From Eutreptiella sp. 'Long Island Sound 2002' (Eukaryota; Euglenozoa; Euglenophyceae; Eutreptiales; Eutreptiaceae): 64,000 nucleotides of DNA. The notes beneath the pieces were generated by a model. It searched no databases and had not been told where the DNA came from. It saw only the letters and a program-made list of their open reading frames with translations. Positions 45,528 through 56,725 of this stretch are shown here, in pieces (within the stretch, counting starts at the first letter, position 1; each line of letters begins with the position of its first letter). Position numbers and translations under genes: made by a program. The stretch lies in contig OZ038382.1 in the NCBI GenBank assembly GCA_964036045.1, positions 135,336,442 to 135,400,441 on the forward strand, in the 5' to 3' direction.

Positions 45528-46889
45528 CGTTCATCCTAACCTTGAAGCGAGCAACCTAACCCCGTACTCCACTCGGAATGAATGTGCTCCCCAAGTTTCG
45601 TGTTGACGTCTGCGCTCGGCTTTCGCTTCACCGCGATCCCGTTCCTCTTTCTCTTGTTATGAGCAAATCGATGCATATGTACAATGCATTGTACTTCCTG
45701 CCACATACCTGTACCAAAAAATTGATGTCTCTATCCGGCTATTGTGTGCCTGTCAAGTGTGGCATGTTCCTTGTTTCACGCATTACGGGGTGCCACGAGG
45801 CCCACGTTCAAGGCTTTTTGGACTTCCGAGGGGCCAAAATGCCCCCAAAATGGGCTCAAAATGGGCCTATTTCACCCGTTTGTGCAACCCAAATGGTCTA
45901 GGATGAGGTCTGGAAAAATGCGTTTTTGACCCATTTTTGACCCATTTTTGGTCACAAAACAGCCCAGTTTCAAGGCATTTTGGGATTTTCGGAGTACCAA
46001 AACGGGCCACCACAAGCTCAAAACGGTCCAAAAACACTTGTTTTAGCGTCGCACATGGTCTAGGATCATTTTTGAGAAAAGTCATCTTTTTGCCCCTATT
46101 GGACCCTGTTGACCCATTTGGGCACCCACCTGTTTGGGCTTCAGCTTGCAGCTTGCCGCAGCCTAGTGGGCCTAGGCATTGGGGTCTAGGCGTCCGTTTG
46201 GGCAATTCTGAGGGGTGGAAACCACAAAAAGTGGGGGGTTGCGGGTGGAATAGGTGCCCTCGGAATCGCATTTTGAGCCATGTAGCCAAAGATATGGCCT
46301 ATTCTTGGTTTGTGGCTGTCGGCATTTGGAGCTTATGGGGGCCTTTTTAGGCGGTTTCCTGGACATATCATGGAGTTAGAGGGCGGCAAAGAGATCGTTG
46401 ACACGGGGAAGTCAAGCCGCACATGCAGTGTAGCCACCGTTTCCCTTCGTTTGGCCGTTTTGAATGTGTTCTAGGGCTTTTTTGGCCGAAAAATGGCTGT
46501 TTTGGCCCTAAACTGCAGTTTTTGAAATTGAGGTCCGCCACTTGCGAATCCCGTTCCCGGCCACCACTGTCAAGTTTCTTGCTCAAACTTTGTGTGATTG
46601 TACTTCACACCCATAGGTATCATCCACCAAAATTTCACTCAAATCCAAAGCACCACGACGGAGTTCTGATTTTTTCCCATTTCGCGCGTGTTGCTTGTTG
46701 CTTGCTGCTTGCTGCTTGCTTGCTAAACCTGGTAGGTCCACCCTAGACACTAAAAAGGGTTATAAAACCAAGACTGGTTCCACCAGCTCGGTGACCCTAA
46801 CCCTAACCAGGATGGGGGAAGGAACATTGTCTAGGAGACTTTAACGACAAATGAGGTACGGTTCAAAAGGGGCTCAAAATGAGCCGTAT

Positions 46890-47990
46890 CCATCCGTTTG
46901 GGCACCACAACTGGACTGGGATCATGTTTGGAAAACCATGCTTTTGACCCGGTTTTGAGCCATTTGTGGTCCCAAATTAGCCCATTTTCAAGGCCCTTTC
47001 GGCTTTGAGAGGGGCCAATCTTTGCTCAACATGGGCTCAAAATGGACTCATTCCACTTCTTTGTGCACCCCAAATAGTGAAAAGGTATCTTTGGAAAAAC
47101 ACATTTTGATCCATTTTGGACTGATTTTTCGTCCCAAAACAGCCCTTTTTCAAGGCATTTTGTGACCCCGGAGCGGCCAAAATGGCTTGCAATGGGCTCA
47201 GAAAGGGCTCATTTCACTTGTTTAGGCACCCCAAATGGGGTAGGATCACTTTTGGAAAAACACAGTTTTGACCCATTTTTGACGCATTTTTGACCCATTT
47301 TTTGTCGCAAAACAACCCATTTTCAAGGCATTTTGTGCCTTTGGAGGGGTCACAATGGCTTCTAGTGGGCTCAAACTGGGCTCATTTCACTTGTTTAGGC
47401 ACCCCATATGGTCTCGGATCATTTTTTGGAAAAACCCATTTTTGACCCATTTTTGACCCATTTTTTGTCCCAAAACAGCCCATTTTCAAGGCATTTTGTG
47501 ACTTTGGAGGGGCCAAAATGGTTTGTAGTGGGCTCAAAATGGGCTCATTTCACTTGTTTAGGCACCCCAAATGGTCGAAGATCAATGTTGGAAAAACCCA
47601 TTTTTGGCCCATTTTTGACCCATTTTTGACCCATTTTTTTGTCCCTAAACAGCCCATTTTCAAGGCAGTTTGTGACTTTGGAGTGGCCAAAATGGCTTGC
47701 AATGGGCTCAAAATGGGCTCATTTCACTTGTTTAGGCACCCCAAAAGGTCTAGGATCATTTTGGAAAACCCCATTTTGGACCCATTTTTGACCCATTTTT
47801 TGTCCCAAAACAGCCCATTTTCAAGGCATTTTGGGATTTTAGGAGGGCCACAACGGGCCACAATGAGCTCAAAACGTGCCAAAAACACTTGTTTTGGCAT
47901 TCCATGTGGTCCAGGATCATTTTTGAAAAAAGTCATTTTTGTGCACGTGTTGGACCTTGTTGACCCATTTTGGCACCCGCCTCTTTGGGT
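46890..47990. repeat. satellite of ~165 bp, six to seven units
   Basis: Starts of the form GTTTAGGCACCCCAAATGG then TCTAGGATC occur near 46890, 47062, 47220, 47393, 47557, 47729 and 47889. Each is followed by GACCCATTTTTGACCCATTT, CAAAACAGCCCATTTTCAAG and GGGCTCAAAATGGGCTCATT. Single units lie within the flanking 1.15-kb repeats, and three more occur at 63.6-64.0 kb. Confidence 0.88.
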
Positions 47991-48699
47991 TACCTCCTGC
48001 AGCTTGCCGCAGCCCAATGGGCCTAGGTACGGGGGTCTAGGCGTCGGTTAGGGCAATTGTGAGGGGTGCAAACCACCAAAAGTGGGTGGTTGCGGGTGGA
48101 TTAGGTGCACTCGAAATCGCGTTTTGAGCCACGTAGCCCAAGATATGGTCTGTTTTTGGTTTGGGGCTGTCGGCGGCCAATGTGCACAAATTGTGGGGCT
48201 TTCGGGGGCCTTTTGGGGGCGGTTCGCGGACATATTGTGGAGTTATAGGGCCCTAGAGGGCCCTTCAACACGGGGAAGTCGAGCTGCATGTGGAGAGTAG
48301 CCACTATTTCCTTTCATTTGGCTGTTTTCAGCAGGTTCAAGGGTGGTTTTGGGGCGGGGGGAGGCTGGTTTTGGCCCTAAATTGCAATTTGCAATTTGCA
48401 ATGGAGCTCCGGGCTGCCACCGTTGATTTTCTTGCTCATACTTTGTATGGTTGTCCCTCACACCCATAGGTACCATCCACCAAAATTTTGGTTGAATCCG
48501 AAGCACCACGACAGAGCTGTGATTTCCCCCCCATTTCGCGCGTGCTTGCTGCTTGCTTGTTGCTTGCTAAACCTGTTAGGTCCACCCTAGACACTAAAGA
48601 GGGTTATAAAACCAAGATTGGTTCCACCAACTTGGTGACCCCAACCCTACCCCTAGGTCTCAGCCTAGGTTAGGGTCAGAGTTAGTGTTGGAGTCCAAA

Positions 48700-50040
48700 A
48701 TGAAAAGCAATGATGTGGCAAAAGCAACCATGAACGAAATTTGGGGGATCTTATTCAGCGCAATCAACATGGTTGGCATGGCCGAACCAGCTAGCTAGAA
48801 AGGTTAGGGTTAGGTTTATGGTGATCGTATGGTTAGAGGGAGGGCAAGGGGGGGTAAGGGAAGCTTGTGCTCCCCCCCCACCCCCACCCCAAATTGCTGC
48901 ACCTGGAGCCCCCCTCCCCCAACCGACCCTCCCAGACCCCCCCCCCCTCAAGCCCCTCCTAGACCCCCTCCCCATCGCCCCCCAAGGGGGCCTCCAGTCA
49001 ACAGTTATTTCGGGGGGGGGGGGGTAGTTGGCGTCCAGAACCGAGGAGTCCCCCCCCCCTCCTGTGGGAGGCATAATCACCCAAGATTCTTTTTTTGCAT
49101 GGAAATGAGGACTGCACTCATTGAAACACGGCCACTTCACCAACAAAATCCAAGTTTCACCATCAACCACCAGCAGCCACATTGGTTGGGCATCCACCAT
49201 TCACAACCACATTTGGTCATGGCGACACTATGCCACCCCCTCTCAGGCTCTATGTCGCACTCATACCGCTAAACCTATCCACAAACCCAGCTTCTATTTG
49301 CAATGTAGTTGAGAGACCCAAAGTCCAAGAGCTTGGGGTGCACTGTGCGCACACATGGCGCCGTAAATGTGGGGCATGTAGGTGCAAAAAGGTGCCGTAA
49401 ACACCACGCAGATTTCCATGAAGTGTAGGGATTTTCAGAAGGGGGATGATAGGCGGTTTGGCACCATTCTAATGTAAGCGTTTACGGCACTGGCGGCGTA
49501 AAATGGCAGGTATTGGAGGGAAGCAGTCCGGTCGCAGGGAGATTCAAACCCCCCTCCCCCAGGGAGGAATAGAATCTACACCCCTCCTTGCATCCCTGTC
49601 TGACAGAGAAGGGCAGAGATGAACCAATTGGGAGGAACCTGCATAGTCCACGTACGGGGGTGAACTCAAAAGCTTTCCGCACAAGCCCAATGGGACACAC
49701 TAGTGAACACCACCATTGGGCAGGGGGGGATCATTCTGTAGTGGGTACACATTTACGGCGCTGCGCCGTAATTTGAGAGGGGGTAAGTTCCGACCATTAT
49801 TGTGACAATGGGGTTTTTGTGGCAGCGCCCTTCATCATCACCAGCCACAAAAATGTCTGGGTGCATCTAAACACAGACACATGTTAAAATTGCAAAATGT
49901 ACAAAACTGCCATACGCAGGGGTCATGAAAATATGGGGGTGAGCTCAAAAGTTTTCCACGCCAGCTAATGGGATCCAACAGTTGAAACTGTTGGGTTGTT
50001 TCGTCGGGGATGGTTTGAAACGGGCTATAAGAGCCAAGAA
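48700..50040. other. no supported gene; C-tracts and short inverted motifs
   Basis: Poly-C/poly-G tracts at 48870-49065 give long Pro-rich open phases that I do not accept. A small perfect stem, TTACGGCG-CTG-CGCCGTAA, lies at 49754-49772. The motif GGGGGTGARCTCAAAAG is repeated at 49657 and 49935. Nothing else was recognised. Confidence 0.4.
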
Positions 50041-50049
50041 TTCTTCTAA

Positions 50050-50399
50050 GTGGGGAGGACAGGTCAGGACGTCCATGGGTTTGTGGTGAAGAAAGGTTTC
50101 GTAACCAGTTTCTGTGGTGCAGGTTCTACTGCTGACAGTAAAAAACAGGTGCCGTCTTATACAAAACAAGAATCAGATTTGCAGGTATGTTTCGTTTTCA
50201 TGAGGGGACATTGTTGTGCACGCCTGCCTTCTACTGTTTCCTACGACGTCAACATGCCAAGTTGTGTGTCTACGCCTTGGAACGACGCCTTTTCCGATTA
50301 CCATTTCCTTACCCATTCATGTTTTCCACCCTCTACAGGCGACTTCTACTGCCAACTGTTGAACGAGTTGGCGTCGGAGATGTGGTTTTAGCAGGGGTG
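50050..50399 (+). CDS. exon candidates of an unrecognised gene
   Basis: Pieces bounded by TGTGGTGCA/GGTTCT, GATTTGCAG/GTATGT and CTCTACAG read HGFVVKKGFVTSFCGAG, KKQVPSYTKQESDLQ and, in another phase, RRQHAKLCVYALERRLFRLP then RRLLLPTVERVGVGDVVLA with a TAG at 50391-50393 or later. Compositions look coding but the exon chain is not certain. No domain is recognised. Confidence 0.35.
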
Positions 50400-50513
50400 C
50401 TATGAAGCTTATAATGCATTTTTGGGTCCGTGCACATTCCTGAGATTTGGTTACGAAAAAGGGGGTGTTCGTGGTGCCCCCAAACCACCCTTTAGTAAGT
50501 TGCCCCGGAAAGT

Positions 50514-50826
50514 TTGCACCCCCAAGACTATGCCCCCCCCTCTCGCCCTATGAATGAGTTCATTACGGCTGCAGGCGGCCCGATCATGACCAGTGAGCAG
50601 CTTACTTCCTCAATGCTCTCTCGGCTCTCGTGGGATGTGACAACCCAGCTTCACTATGTAGGACACGTGACGTGGATCAGGAAACTTAACACACAGCACC
50701 GGCCCTTTGGGTGGGAAGTTAGGGTGACAGTGTGGCTAGCAGGTAGATCAAAAGACATTGTCATGGGGGCGAGCACAAGGGGGGGGGGGGGCATTACCTT
50801 TGGATTTGTGGAAACCCGGGTGTGGT
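50514..50826 (+). CDS. exon candidate of an unrecognised gene
   Basis: Phase 3 reads MNEFITAAGGPIMTSEQLTS, then SMLSRLSWDVTTQLHYVGHV and RKLNTQHRPFGWEVRVTV. Its coding character fades at the poly-G run 50779-50790. A CGGCTGCAG within it could be an acceptor. The preceding piece at 50.05-50.39 kb has the same orientation. Confidence 0.38.
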
Positions 50827-51256
50827 AAGCCAAATCAGAGGCATGGTTTGTGGAGCACACTCGGGGATGGGGTAGAGGCATGCATCCATTTTTGCCTCTT
50901 GCGTTCGGAGGCCCAAGACGCAGGTGGGATACCAGCGTCTAGGTGTCATGACGACCTAGTCGGCCATATGCCTCTCACAGCAGGGCTTGAGGCAACCTCG
51001 AGTGGTGCTGAGTGTGACTGAATCCGAGCCCCTACTGCCCTTCACCTGAGCCTTTACCTGAACCGTGCTTGTTAACGAGCCCTAGTTATGCCAGCTCTTG
51101 ACCCCTCATTGGGTTTGAGCCGTCATCGCAGTCTTTGGTACATTGGTACATGCCTAGTCTTCTAGGGTGTATCGTCGGTGGTTCAAATCCCGAGGGGAGT
51201 GGGGAAGCACCGAACGCCCCGAAACCCCCTTGTTTTTGTGGATGTGACACGCTGAG

Positions 51257-51628
51257 TTGCTTGAAGACTCAATAACGGCACAAGGGTCAGGTTGTTGGTT
51301 TGTTGTGATACGCTGCTGCTGGTGGCAAGGCAAAGTTGTGGCCCTACAGAAGAGGATGTGTGATGCCACACCTCACATTGGACCTTCTCCCAAACGGCGT
51401 AGTGGTGTGGGTACGGCCACACACAGGAAACCAGTAACAACACCCCCTAAAACAGAAAACACAGCTCCGGCCGGCCAGCCACGGAGCCGTTGCTTTTGTT
51501 TTTGTGTGAATTACGGTACAGAGAGTGAGCTCTTAGATGCAAGGCTTATGGCTAACCGGCACCTGTGGGATGGGGTAGAGCTGACTCAGGCGGCCCATGA
51601 AACATTCGATAGGCTCCTTGCGCAGTGA
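51257..51628 (+). CDS. unrecognised protein, probable last exon
   Basis: Phase 2 is open with VVALQKRMCDATPHIGPSPK, then KPVTTPPKTENTAPAGQPRS, a Cys-rich CFCFCVNYGTESELLDARLM and AHETFDRLLAQ before TGA 51626-51628. A tRNA-like B box (GGTTCAAATCCCGAG) lies at 51180, just upstream. No family is recognised. The interval 51629-52291 shows no convincing gene. Confidence 0.4.
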   Translation: MLEDSITAQGSGCWFVVIRCCWWQGKVVALQKRMCDATPHIGPSPKRRSGVGTATHRKPVTTPPKTENTAPAGQPRSRCFCFCVNYGTESELLDARLMANRHLWDGVELTQAAHETFDRLLAQ

Positions 51629-52291
51629 CCTCAAGGCAACATTCGGGACTGGTCTGGTTTATGCTGTAGCACAGCAAGGCAAAACAATGAACTGAGAATG
51701 GTGGCTATGACCATCTGCTTGTGTCGCTAGGGTATATGCGAGCTCAGTATCCGTCGCTCATGTCCCTTTGTCCATCTTTGCCCTTCTCTCTCAGATAGCA
51801 GTGAGATGTGACATTGAGAGGTAAACTCTAAACCAAACATTACAAAAAACGGGAGCATTGACAGGGTGTTTGGGTCTCATTCGATCAATATTTCCCTCCT
51901 TGCAGCTGTTCAACTAGGGCGATGTCTTTTGAGTTTTGTGGAAAATGCAACTCATAGCAATCTATCTTTTTGTGGGTCTGCTTTACACATTCCCCGAGGG
52001 TTGCCAATCACCCATCGTGGCATATCTAACCAAGGTCCACATCGTGTGCTACCGGTTTAAACCCCAAGGTACCTACCTAAGTATGGACTCATTTGCATCT
52101 ATAGATACCTATTGGGCCACTCAAGTTGGTGGTGCCCGTTAGCATGCTGCTCCCCAACTCCCCAGTTGGAGTGCCCGATTCTTTTTTCAGGAGACAGTTG
52201 ATAAATGCAATGAGATCCCCCGAAAACAGAGCCATTCCTCATGACCATACCATCAGTAGAGCCTACGGGAGGGGCACAGGAGCAAGCCTGA

Positions 52292-53027
52292 ACTGGAGAG
52301 CACCTAGTGGGGAGTGGCAATGCCAATGCCACTGGAAAGGGACAATACCACACAGAGTTGCTGGCCTTGGATCTAGGGAGATGGATCGTGGAGCGCCTCA
52401 GCGACCTTGGGGCAGTGGCGGGGGAAGTGGTGTACGACGCCCAGGCGGCCGAAGCACTGGTGGCGGGAGCCCCGCAACGTCAAAGGGACCCGGTGCTTCG
52501 GGCCATCCTATGGAGCGTAAGTTCGTTTGTAGCGGTTCACTGGTGGCTTCAGGGACACGTGGAGGCCCCGGATGGGGACGGTGAATACAAGTGGCACCAA
52601 CATGGGAACGGTTGGGTGGATGAGTATGTGGGCGTGGCGGCATGTGGGAGTGCCCATGGACACCGAGTGGCTCTCCCTCTCGCTGGGGGCGGCATACGGG
52701 TCGCAGTCTGCGCACGGCCCGCAGAAGTTGGAGTGGCGTATCCACCAGCCTAGGTAATGGCGTCCTCCCCAACCGCTACACCTGTGGTTTGAGGAGCAGC
52801 TAGCGGCATACCCGGAGGACGCGCTGACTCTCGCTCGCTTGCATTTGGGGGAGTGGCATACCCCTCTCCAAGCATGTGGCTGATGCCAACACAAAGAGGA
52901 GGCCACATCTCGGTTTTGGTGTGCATGCCAGCAGGACCGGTGGAGAGCGGCGGCGCTGGCGGCCGGGAGTCATTGGAAGATCCCGGATGGAGATGCACTG
53001 CTAGTGGTCTCCAATCTCCCGGGTAGC
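52292..53027 (+). pseudogene. non-LTR retrotransposon relic: RNase H domain and C-terminal Cys motif
   Basis: Phase 2 reads GSGNANATGKGQYHTELLAL, then VVYDAQAAEALVAGAP, SFVAVHWWLQGHVEAPDGDG and HGNGWVDEYVGVAACG. In RNase H domains these fit the strand after the first Asp (itself replaced), the Glu of TELLAL, the Asp of YDAQAA and the final Asp of GNGWVDEY. Such a domain degrades RNA in RNA-DNA hybrids in some LINEs. After TAG 52751-52753, phase 3 gives ALTLARLHLGEWHTPLQACG, TGA (about 52890), then CQHKEEATSRFWCACQQDRW, which resembles the Cys-His motif at the end of LINE proteins. No reverse transcriptase was found upstream, so it is a 5'-truncated fragment. Confidence 0.58.
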
Positions 53028-53812
53028 TGTACGTGCTAGGGGGAGCAGGGGCCCGGGATCCACGACCAGCCGGTTGTTCCCGAGGCCAGTATGTGGCTCC
53101 ACAGGTGGTGGTAGTGCTGGAATTCTAGTGCTGGGCGCCGTCTCCCCGTAGGTCATCCGGTTGCACCTGGGCGCAACCGCAGGCACGTCCCACCGACTGT
53201 AAATCTTCGCTCTTGTGGGGGGAAAGCATGGTGAAACCCAAGGGCTTCAGATCAGTCCGTGGCACTCCGGAGGGAGGGGTCCCCATAGGTGCTGGAGGCG
53301 GCGGAGCATGCTCTGCAGGGGCCGTGGGGCCTCCACAGGGCAAGCAAGGTCTGATTGCCAGTGTGTGCTGCTTGGTCTTGGGGGCCAGGCCATGGTCTGC
53401 AGAGATGGGCAGGTGCCGCTCTGGCATGTAGGGTGGTGGTGGCAGCACCAAGGGCGAACGAGGGATGAGCAGGGGCGGGAGCGCGACACGAAAAGAGGCT
53501 CAAGCCACACCAAGCGCACAAGAAGCGCCATCCCGCGGACGCGCCATCAGGGTGGTCCCATGGCAGGAATGGCGTGCACACCCCCAATCCAATGGACGTG
53601 GCGTAGGTCTGCTGAGCGAGGTCCCTGAAGGGAGGGGGGGGGGGGGCGCCGGCCGCCATAGCCGTATCTGACAACCAACCAACCAACCAACCAACCAACC
53701 AACCAACCAGGACCTCTTGTGTAATTTCCCGCCCCCCCTCTGGTTTTTCCAACCCCCAAAAGTTGGTGTGTGTCTTGTACCCCTCGCCCCTTTTTCCAAC
53801 CTGTGGAAACAG
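53028..53812. other. no supported gene; (AACC)n microsatellite
   Basis: Several phases are open because stops are scarce, but none shows convincing coding character. An (AACC)n tract of nine units lies at 53673-53709, just after a poly-G run at 53631-53646. Confidence 0.5.
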
Positions 53813-53908
53813 CACCCATGTCCAAATTTTTCGAACTGATGCACCCCTGGGAGAAAGTGACCAGAGTGACCCACTTGCATGATGGGTCATGGGTAGATGA
53901 TTTCGCAG
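53813..53908 (+). CDS. exon candidate upstream of the TLDc gene
   Basis: Between GTGGAAACAG and a TTCGCAG/GTATAA donor the phase-1 sequence reads MSKFFELMHPWEKVTRVTHL then HDGSWVDDFA. The splice sites are good and the orientation matches the TLDc exons 600 bases downstream, so it may be one of their 5' exons. The intervening exon chain was not solved. Confidence 0.4.
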
Positions 53909-54511
53909 GTATAAGGGTGGGGGCAGGCACAGGTGTAAGGGCAGGGCCTATCAGGCTAGTGGGCCTGGGAGCCTGCATGCCCCAAATACTGCCTGATACA
54001 CTCTTTCTGTACAGAAGAAATTGTGTTAATGCACAATATGTTGGCTTGTGCAGGGCTCAGAGGGCAGTGCAGGCTGAGGAAACTTGTCCCCTTCCCCCAC
54101 GTGACGAAAAGTTGTCCAATTTAGGTGTGACCCCAAGTTCCAACGTGCCATTAAAATTCTGGCACAGTTGGACTGGACGTTATGATGTTGATACAGCAGT
54201 CCATTTTTTTTGAGCTCTCTTGCAGAAGAAACTACTCCGTTGGCCCATGTGACCCCCAGTTTGTCAGCGGCTCCCCTTTGTCCCCAGAAATCAGCCTATG
54301 TGGGGAACAATCCGAGGGGCCATGGTGACCAGCAAATGGGTAGGGGGGGGGGATTGTTACATCCAATTGGTTTTATGTCAACCTTGCACGCTCAGTGTGC
54401 ACCAAGGGCCGTCAATTGCCATGGATTAACCTTGAACTTGCCGTTTGGAGAAATCGTGTTGTGCCTTGTCTTCCCCCCTGACTGCCTGTGGCACTGCTAT
54501 TATTGCGACAG

Positions 54512-56252
54512 TTTGCCACCACGCTGCCGCTGTGTGGACGAGTGGCTGTTGGCGCACAGCACCCACATCCACGGCGAGTCTTTTTCCCTTTTCTATCACC
54601 ACATCAGCGAGTGCTCAGACATTGTCATCGTCATCCAGACAACCGAGGGGCACGTCTTCGGCGTGTTTGTGCCCATCCCTATTCATCCTTCGGGCCCAAG
54701 GTGTGGCAAGGTTGTGCAGTATGTATGATGTGTGGCAGTGTCAAGTGTGTTGCAGTGCTATGCAGCATGCTGTTTATCAGACATGTATGGCCATGCAGCG
54801 TGTGGCAGTGTTATGCAGGGTGGTGGGCAGTGCTGTGCATAAATGACAGTGTTTTACAGCGCCTATCATAGTATGGTTGGCATTGTTATGCAGCAGGTGT
54901 GGCAGTGTTGTGCAGGCTGTGTATCAGTGCGACACAGTATGTCTGGATCCAGGCACATTAAGAGACACGGAGATCAAATAATGGGGCCCAAGTCCCCAAA
55001 TTACGCAATATTAACATCCTATCAAGGCTGAGTGTGGGGCATGGTGTTGAGCACGCACACGAGCATGCGTGCATGAGCGCGGAGCATGAGCATCAACATG
55101 AGTATCTGGTACAAGCGCATGCACAAGCATGGGCATCAGCACAGGCACATGGGCAAGAGCATGGGTATGAGTACAATCACGAACATGGGCAAGAGGACGA
55201 GCACAAGTGTGGGCACGAGCATGGGACACGCACGAGAATGGGACATGCCCAAGCATGGGCATAAGCACACTATGGAGCATGCGTATGAGCACCAGCAATA
55301 GCACAGGCATGAGCACAAACACCCTCACGAGCATGATCATGGGCATGAGTGTGAGCACGACCATCAGCACCAGCGAGAGCATGAGCACGAGCACAGGCAT
55401 GGAAATAATCACAAGCATGGACGTGAGGACAAGCACCAGCATGAGGATCACGCTCAGGAGCATGGGCATCAACATGAGCACAAGCATGAACATGGCAGGA
55501 GCATGAGCGTCGTGCTCATGCCCATGCACACGCTCTTCAGCTTGTATGTGCTGATGCTCATGCTCAAGCTCCTGCTTATCCTCATTTTATGCTACTGCTG
55601 GTGCTGCTCATGCCGGTGCTCATGCTCATGCTCGTGTGTGTGCTCATGCTTGCTCTTGTCGTCATGCTCCTTCGTCTGCTTATGCTCGTGTTCATCATCA
55701 TCATTCCCATGGTCATGGTCAGGCGCATGCTCAGTTGTGCTGGCGCTGTTGCTCCTGCTGGTGCTCGTGCTCATGCTTATCATTCCGATGGTCGTGATGA
55801 TGCTCATGCTCATGCTCATGCTGGCGCTCATGCCCATGTGCAGGCCCGTGCTTGTGCCCGTGCTGGTGGTGATACTCATGCTCATCCTTGTGCTCACACT
55901 CCTGAGCGTGCTTGTGCTCATGCCACTGCTCATGCTCATGCCATGGCCATGCCCCCAGGATGTGGGGCCTTTGCCCCTTTTACCACCCTTCCCCTTGTTT
56001 CTGTCTCTGCATACCACGTCGACCCCTGGAACTGCTGCAGGTATTTTGGTTCCCGTGAGACTTTTCTCTTCGCGATGCGGCCGGACTTCGTGGCGTACCC
56101 GTGGTCCCACAGAAATGACTTTTTTGTCTACTCAATGAAGAGGACGCTGGGCTTTGGGGGCGGCAGCAACTTTGCCATCTACTTTGAGGATTCACTGGCT
56201 GAGGGCACTACGGGTATTTGTGACACTTTCATGTCTCCAGCGCTACCAACAG
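54512..56252 (+). CDS. TLDc-domain protein, two solved exons
   Basis: Exon 54512-54700 (after TATTGCGACAG) reads LPPRCRCVDEWLLAHSTHIH, then GESFSLFYHHISECSDIVIV and IQTTEGHVFGVFV. It ends CCCAAG/GTGTGG. Exon 56041-56252 (after AACTGCTGCAG) continues in agreeing phase with RYFGSRETFLFAMRPDFVAY, PWSHRNDFFVYSMKRTLGFG and GGSNFAIYFEDSLAEGTTGI, then CDTFMSPALP, ending ACAG/GTATAC. This is the TLDc order known from OXR1, NCOA7, TBC1D24 and TLDC1: W-LLYST-HG-S, GHVFGAF, YFGxxETFLF, GGGxxFAIYxD, GxCxTFxSPxL. TLDc proteins protect against oxidative stress and bind the V-ATPase. The last strand (EVWGF-like) was not found; an inserted element begins 320 bases downstream. The intron is 1,340 bases and unusual. 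Confidence 0.85.
54725..55940. repeat. intronic hexamer tract that reverses strand (GAGCAY then RTGCTC)
   Basis: Inside the TLDc intron, 55030-55510 is built of GAGCAT, GAGCAC, GGGCAT and related hexamers, and 55540-55940 of their complements (CTCATG, GTGCTC, ATGCTC). The two halves can therefore pair over roughly 400-450 bases with mismatches. A separate degenerate repeat with GTGTGGCAGTGTTATGCAG lies at 54725-54930. Met/His-rich or Leu/Met-rich open phases across the tract are repeat products. Confidence 0.82.
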
Positions 56253-56725
56253 GTATACCCACCCTTTGGCCCAAATCAAGGAGCTTCTTGCTCTGGCGCG
56301 TCAATTCCTCACACTCAAATTGTCGGTCTTGCCGTGATGGGGGGTACCCCTTCCCCCCATTCTGACAAGAGTTCAGGGCCGATGCACAGCGAGCAGCCCA
56401 CAAGGTGCATGGCTCAGCATGAGCTGTCTAGGTTTTCTTTGCAAAACTCCAACAAGTGTGTAATACCAGAAGTGTTAGCTGATCTGTTTGTTTTTTTACC
56501 CTTACGACCCCCTCCCCCCACGGACACCAATCTACACCAACAGGGGTCTAGACGAGTGAGCACCAAAGCCCTTGGTGCACGCTAGAAGACCCAATTTCGT
56601 TCTAGCCCAAAACTTCTAGCCTAGATGTTCCAACCAAGACTAGATCAACACTAGAACAATACAATTTCCACCAAGAAGTGCCATTTCCTTCATTGTTCCG
56701 CCGTGCATGCTTGCTATTGCCCACA

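Larger units (their letters stand above)
43247..48650. repeat. four long repeat units of about 1.15 kb (two complete, two altered)
   Basis: Units start near GACCYTAATCAAGACKGAAT (43247 and 44398), pass ACCGAGCTGGTGGGGGAGGG and a GGGCTCATTTCAC segment, and end with a TGCTTGCTTGCTTGC run and GGTAGGTCCACCCTAGACAC. The third (45790-46794) lacks the head, and the fourth (46795-48650) has an expanded satellite. At the 44385-44436 junction CCACCAGCTCGGT and ACCGAGCTGGTGG can form a 13-bp stem. Open phases on both strands recur in every unit and are repeat products. Confidence 0.85.

Noticed and set aside
43457-46350. Recurrent ORFs on both strands (such as PKIPKCLENGLFWDQKWVK) in each 1.15-kb unit
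   Set aside because: They are mirrored on both strands, follow the GACCCATTTTTG satellite period and show no selection signature; treated as repeat.
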